Source: Candidatus Aminicenantota bacterium
Lineage (GTDB): Bacteria > Acidobacteriota > Aminicenantia > Aminicenantales > Saccharicenantaceae
Assembly: GCA_002877915.1 (NCBI GenBank)
Contig: PNJE01000063.1
Span: forward strand, 1-33,623
Direction of reading: 5' to 3'
Length of the DNA: 33,623 bases
The notes under the pieces were generated by a model. That model ran no database searches. It was given only the letters and a program-made list of their open reading frames with translations, and was not told the DNA's origin. Within the stretch, counting starts at the first letter, position 1. Each line of letters begins with the position of its first letter. The position numbers were made by a program, and so were the translations under genes. This document shows positions 30,752 to 33,623 of this stretch, one piece after another.

Positions 30752-32065
30752 TTAAGCACCTAGATATTCAAAGGCCTTATCCATAGCCTTATGATCTCCA
30801 ACCAGAACCAGAATATCCCGCTTTTCTAGCCTGAAATCGGCTCCCGGAGCACTGAAGGTCTTTTCATTCCTAACCACCGATATTACCGTAACCCCGGTTT
30901 TCCCTCTCAAATCAAGTTCACCCAGGGTTTTATCGGCTATCAAGGAGTCATCGCTGACCAGGAATGTTTCTACCACTCCGGCTTCTAAATAATCATAGAT
31001 TTTTTCTGAAAGGCGGCGCGAAGAAGATTTGGCTCCTCTCCAGATTCCATAGCATTCACTGCGAATGACCTGCACCTGAGTGTTGATAATATTTCTTGGT
31101 AGATGAAATTTTTCGAGTACTCTGACGAAAATTTCAATTGAAGTTTCGAACTCTTCCGGGATGACTTCATCTGCTCCCAAGGAAAAAAGTTCTTCAATTT
31201 CTGTAGCAAACCACGTTCGGACAATAATAAAAATTTCAGGGTTGAGATTCCTGGCAATCTGGACTGCTCTTCTGGCGGCCGCCGGGTCGGAGATAGCCAC
31301 AACCAGCACTTTAGTCCTTTCCACTCCGGCTTCTCTTAAAATTAATGAACTGGAAGCATCTCCGAAAATAATTGGCTCACCAGCTTCCAGAGCGCGGCGA
31401 AATGATTCCGGGTTTAATTCCAAAATTAGATAAGGAATGCCCGTTTCCTTGAGGACCCTAACCAGATTTTGGCCATTCAATCCGAACCCAGCGATAATTA
31501 CATGTCCCGCAAGAGAAACCCCGCTGTTCTTATCAACCCGGACCTCTTTCCTTTTTTCTCGCCGGCTTATAATTTGTCCAAAAAAACGCGGTCCAAGTTC
31601 AATCAGCAATGGAGTGGCCATAATAGTTAAAACCGCTGAGGCCACAAAAACCTGAAAAATCTCCCTCTTCAGGAAACCATTTTCCCGACCTACGGTGGCC
31701 AGAACAAAAGAAAATTCGCCAATCTGGGCCAGCCCGCAACCCGTCTGCCAGGCTATTCGGACCGGAAATCTCATGGCTCTAACTGTAATTAAGACAATCA
31801 GAAACTTCACTATGATAATCCCAGCCACTACTGCCAGAACCAACCACCTGCTCGGCCAGATTCTTTTAATCTCAAGCATCAAGCCAATCAAAATGAAGAA
31901 CAAACTGTTAAAAACATCTCTAAAGGGGAGAATATCAGAAACCACCTGATGACTGTAATGAGACTCAGAAATGATGATCCCGCCTAAAAAGGCTCCCAAG
32001 GCCAACGAAAGTCCCAGAGAAGAAGTAAGATAAGCCAGGCCCAGGCAGACTAGAAGGGAAGACAT
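30752..32065 (-). CDS. KefB-type monovalent cation/proton antiporter, C-terminal part with TrkA domains
   Basis: 437 residues containing the last antiporter helices (LALGAFLGGIIISESHYSHQ at the start), then an NAD-binding TrkA-N domain (HVIIAGFGLNGQNLVRVL near 188-205, with ADEVIPEEF later) and a TrkA-C domain at the end (ADKTLGELDLRGKTGVTVIS). Together with the preceding frame it makes a normal CPA2 antiporter that exchanges K+ or Na+ for H+ under nucleotide control. Translation would begin at the ATG that shares its A with the stop of the first half (TAATG), so reinitiation could produce both halves. The break falls inside the membrane domain, which would make an unusual two-chain transporter if functional. 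Confidence 0.85.
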   Translation of the reverse strand: MSSLLVCLGLAYLTSSLGLSLALGAFLGGIIISESHYSHQVVSDILPFRDVFNSLFFILIGLMLEIKRIWPSRWLVLAVVAGIIIVKFLIVLITVRAMRFPVRIAWQTGCGLAQIGEFSFVLATVGRENGFLKREIFQVFVASAVLTIMATPLLIELGPRFFGQIISRREKRKEVRVDKNSGVSLAGHVIIAGFGLNGQNLVRVLKETGIPYLILELNPESFRRALEAGEPIIFGDASSSLILREAGVERTKVLVVAISDPAAARRAVQIARNLNPEIFIIVRTWFATEIEELFSLGADEVIPEEFETSIEIFVRVLEKFHLPRNIINTQVQVIRSECYGIWRGAKSSSRRLSEKIYDYLEAGVVETFLVSDDSLIADKTLGELDLRGKTGVTVISVVRNEKTFSAPGADFRLEKRDILVLVGDHKAMDKAFEYLGA

Positions 32066-32727
32066 TACATTAAAAAGATCTCTTTTATCCTCGTTCTGAC
32101 AATAACAGAAGTTATCACTGGCATGACTTTCCTGGCGATTAAGTACACCGCCAGGACCGCCAGAATGCTGATTAAGAAACGGCTTCCCAGGCTTATCAGG
32201 GATACAGATTCTAAGTTGGCCAGAACGGGGATCAAGGCCAGCATCGGTACTATCGCCATATCTTGGAAAATAAGAATTCCGGTAGAAATCTGGCCAGAGG
32301 GAGAATTCAATTGATTCTTGTCGGCTAAAATTTTCAACACTACAGCTGTAGAGCTAAGAGCCACTAAAAAGCCGTATAAAATAGATTCCTGAAGGTGAAC
32401 TCCTGACAGCTTGACGATAAGAGTCACTACCGCAACTGTTAGCCCAACCTGGGAACTCCCGGCCACCCAGAAGAATTTCTGAATTTTCTGAAGTCGCTCT
32501 AAGGAAAACTCAATTCCGATAATAAAGAGGAGCATCATGACCCCGATTTCGGCCAGAGCATTAATTGTCCGGGTATCTTTCACCAGAGAAAACCCGCCTG
32601 GTCCAATTAGGACTCCAGTCATCAGGAATCCAACTACTGCCGGCAGTTTCAGACGGTGGAATATTACGGTAATCAGGACGGCAGCTATCAGAACAATTAC
32701 CAGTTCCCCCAGCAAAGAAAGATTCAT
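32065..32727 (-). CDS. KefB-type antiporter, N-terminal part, truncated by a 5-bp duplication
   Basis: 220 residues with the first helices of a CPA2 antiporter: VIFHRLKLPAVVGFLMTGVL (25-44) followed by IGPGG, IGVMMLLFIIGIEFSLERL (61-79), the ALSSTAVVLKILADKNQL motif and ILIFQDMAIVPMLAL with the ion-binding-region Asp. It ends prematurely at RTRIKEIFLM. Intact relatives continue in a way that matches the next frame (SSLLVCLGLAYL). The interruption is a tandem duplication of TAATG on the coding strand (CATTA twice, 32063-32072, on the plus strand). AAGGAA lies seven bases before the start codon. It is divergent from the secretin-like fragment. Confidence 0.85.
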   Translation of the reverse strand: MNLSLLGELVIVLIAAVLITVIFHRLKLPAVVGFLMTGVLIGPGGFSLVKDTRTINALAEIGVMMLLFIIGIEFSLERLQKIQKFFWVAGSSQVGLTVAVVTLIVKLSGVHLQESILYGFLVALSSTAVVLKILADKNQLNSPSGQISTGILIFQDMAIVPMLALIPVLANLESVSLISLGSRFLISILAVLAVYLIARKVMPVITSVIVRTRIKEIFLM

Positions 32728-32837
32728 AACTAAATTCCTTCGTCCTAAGCTATCTTAACGGATTTATCTGAAATCTTCCAGAAAATCAAGCCCCAGCCAC
32801 CAGATAACGGCTGAAATCTTATCACGATCAATATACG

Positions 32838-33420
32838 ATGGTCAGCGTAGATCCTAAGAGCAATATTTTGACACTCAGCGATACTTCGGAGAACCTGGCC
32901 GAGATGCTGGCAGCTATCGGCAAGATTGACGTAAAGCCCAGGGGACCTTCTTTTTACTGTTCAGCTGGTGGTAGCCTCAGGATCTGAAGGAAACACCGAT
33001 CCTGAGCTCAAGAATGACACGCTGATGAGAGAATTCCAGAAGTTGCTGCGATATAAGAATTATCAGTTACTGGATTCTGCTATGGTTAGAGCCCTTGATG
33101 GTGAATATTCACAGATTAATTTCGGACCCAACAATCAATTTACTCTTTATCTAAAACCTAAGGTCTCAGAGGAAGCCTCCCAGGTTAACATAAACCTGCA
33201 AGTAAACTTAAATCAGATCAAAGTTCAAGAAGTGCTTTCAAACAATCAGATAGCCTGGATTAATATATCAACCAGTCCTCTTTCTCTGATAAGCAGCCAG
33301 CTTTACCTGAAATCTAAAGACAGGGCAGTGGTGGGCACATCCCGCCTGGAACAACACTCGAGCTCTCCTGTTAATAATAAAGGCCTCATTCTAATCATTA
33401 CCGGAAAAGTCCTCGACTGA
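32838..33420 (+). pseudogene. Secretin-like protein fragment with a frameshift
   Basis: Two frames together encode about 193 residues. The first (32838-32987) reads VSVDPKSNILTLSDTSENLA and KIDVKPR, which resembles the N1-type ring domain that precedes secretin barrels. The second continues as DLLFTVQLVVASGSEGNTDP (including the GTG at 32968) and ends in VVGTSRLEQHSSSPVNNKGL and ILIITGKVLD, a strand-rich end. The frames join if one G is removed from the G4 at 32941-32944. There is no ribosome site before the ATG, no signal peptide, and only about 110 bases to the divergent antiporter gene. The N-terminal part of an ancestral gene is therefore probably lost. Function unknown; decay is the simplest reading. 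Confidence 0.5.
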
Positions 33421-33539
33421 ATATCTAATCTCGAAGGCTCCTCTCCTCTAAAATAATTGAGTCAAATAGCCAGATTTGTTCTTATAAAACTTTTTTCTTG
33501 ACTAGTCCAGCCAAAAAAGTTAAAAAAATTGTGAAGGAG

Positions 33540-33564
33540 TGAGGTGCTCCCCATTCTTTGGACA
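33540..33564 (+). mobile_element. Possible left end of an IS3-family (IS150-like) element
   Basis: The stretch starts with TG and reads TGAGGTGCTCCCCATT followed by CTTTGGACA. It recalls from memory the terminal repeats of IS150-group elements (TG...TGC-CCC-ATT...TTGGACA). No transposase frame or partner repeat is inside the window, so this is only a pointer to what may lie beyond the right edge. The rest of 33421-33623 shows no gene. Confidence 0.2.
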
Positions 33565-33623
33565 GAAAATAGGCTGGTTTAAGGTACATTTTTGACCTGC
33601 CTGTCTTATCATCTTAAACATTT

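Noticed and set aside
1-33623. tRNA, rRNA or CRISPR features
   Set aside because: No T-arm GTTCGA-type motif in a cloverleaf context, no rRNA-like stretch and no regularly spaced direct repeats were found by reading; short or divergent RNAs could still be missed.

Overview
The window looks like chromosomal DNA of a Gram-negative, probably anaerobic bacterium. The sequence shows an outer-membrane beta-barrel protein, many signal-peptide enzymes, a sigma-54 activator with matching promoters, and a membrane pyrophosphatase. The mix of secreted peptidases, a DUF2961 enzyme, a PgsB/C/W set and a DUF6305-like protein would fit an Aminicenantia-like (Acidobacteriota) lineage, but that placement is inference. 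No rRNA, tRNA, CRISPR array or complete insertion sequence was seen.

Layout. 1-2366: the 5' two thirds of hppA (minus strand) and a DUF72 gene. 2662-12002: a secreted DUF6305-like protein and a secreted M28-type peptidase. These are followed by a tight plus-strand operon: anchored protein, TRAP/IT-type permease, 51-aa two-helix protein, M14 deacylase/peptidase. It converges on a minus-strand pgsB-pgsC-pgsW operon of the poly-gamma-glutamate type, and the two operons overlap at their 3' ends. 12199-17620: a signalling island. A peptide-binding-type receptor, a histidine kinase and an NtrC-family regulator are coupled by ATGA overlaps. Next to them lie two strong sigma-54 promoters, each preceded by the same candidate activator site (AGCGT-N7-TTTTAC). 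One promoter drives a lone receiver protein. The other drives a transcript of about 280 nt with its own terminator, either a small RNA or a tiny gene. 17843-20210: secreted M19 dipeptidase and a GNAT protein. 20620-26947: envelope and lipid genes (VTT/DedA-like protein, diacylglycerol-kinase-like enzyme, DUF2961/GH172-like enzyme, NAD-dependent epimerase, CPBP protein, Aur1-like PAP2 enzyme) and an OsmC protein. 27162-33420: an outer-membrane barrel, a multi-PAS kinase, a KefB-type antiporter and a secretin-like fragment.

Several reading frames are interrupted: the PgsB N-terminus (T6 run), the multi-PAS kinase (one base), the antiporter (5-bp tandem duplication giving a TAATG stop/restart) and the secretin-like fragment (G4 run). 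Three of the four lie between 30.2 and 33.0 kb. Sequencing error, recent decay and recoding cannot be told apart from this sequence alone.

The two most notable systems are the sigma-54 signalling island with its predicted small RNA, and the possible gamma-glutamyl polymer cassette that combines a ligase, a deacylase/peptidase and a permease.
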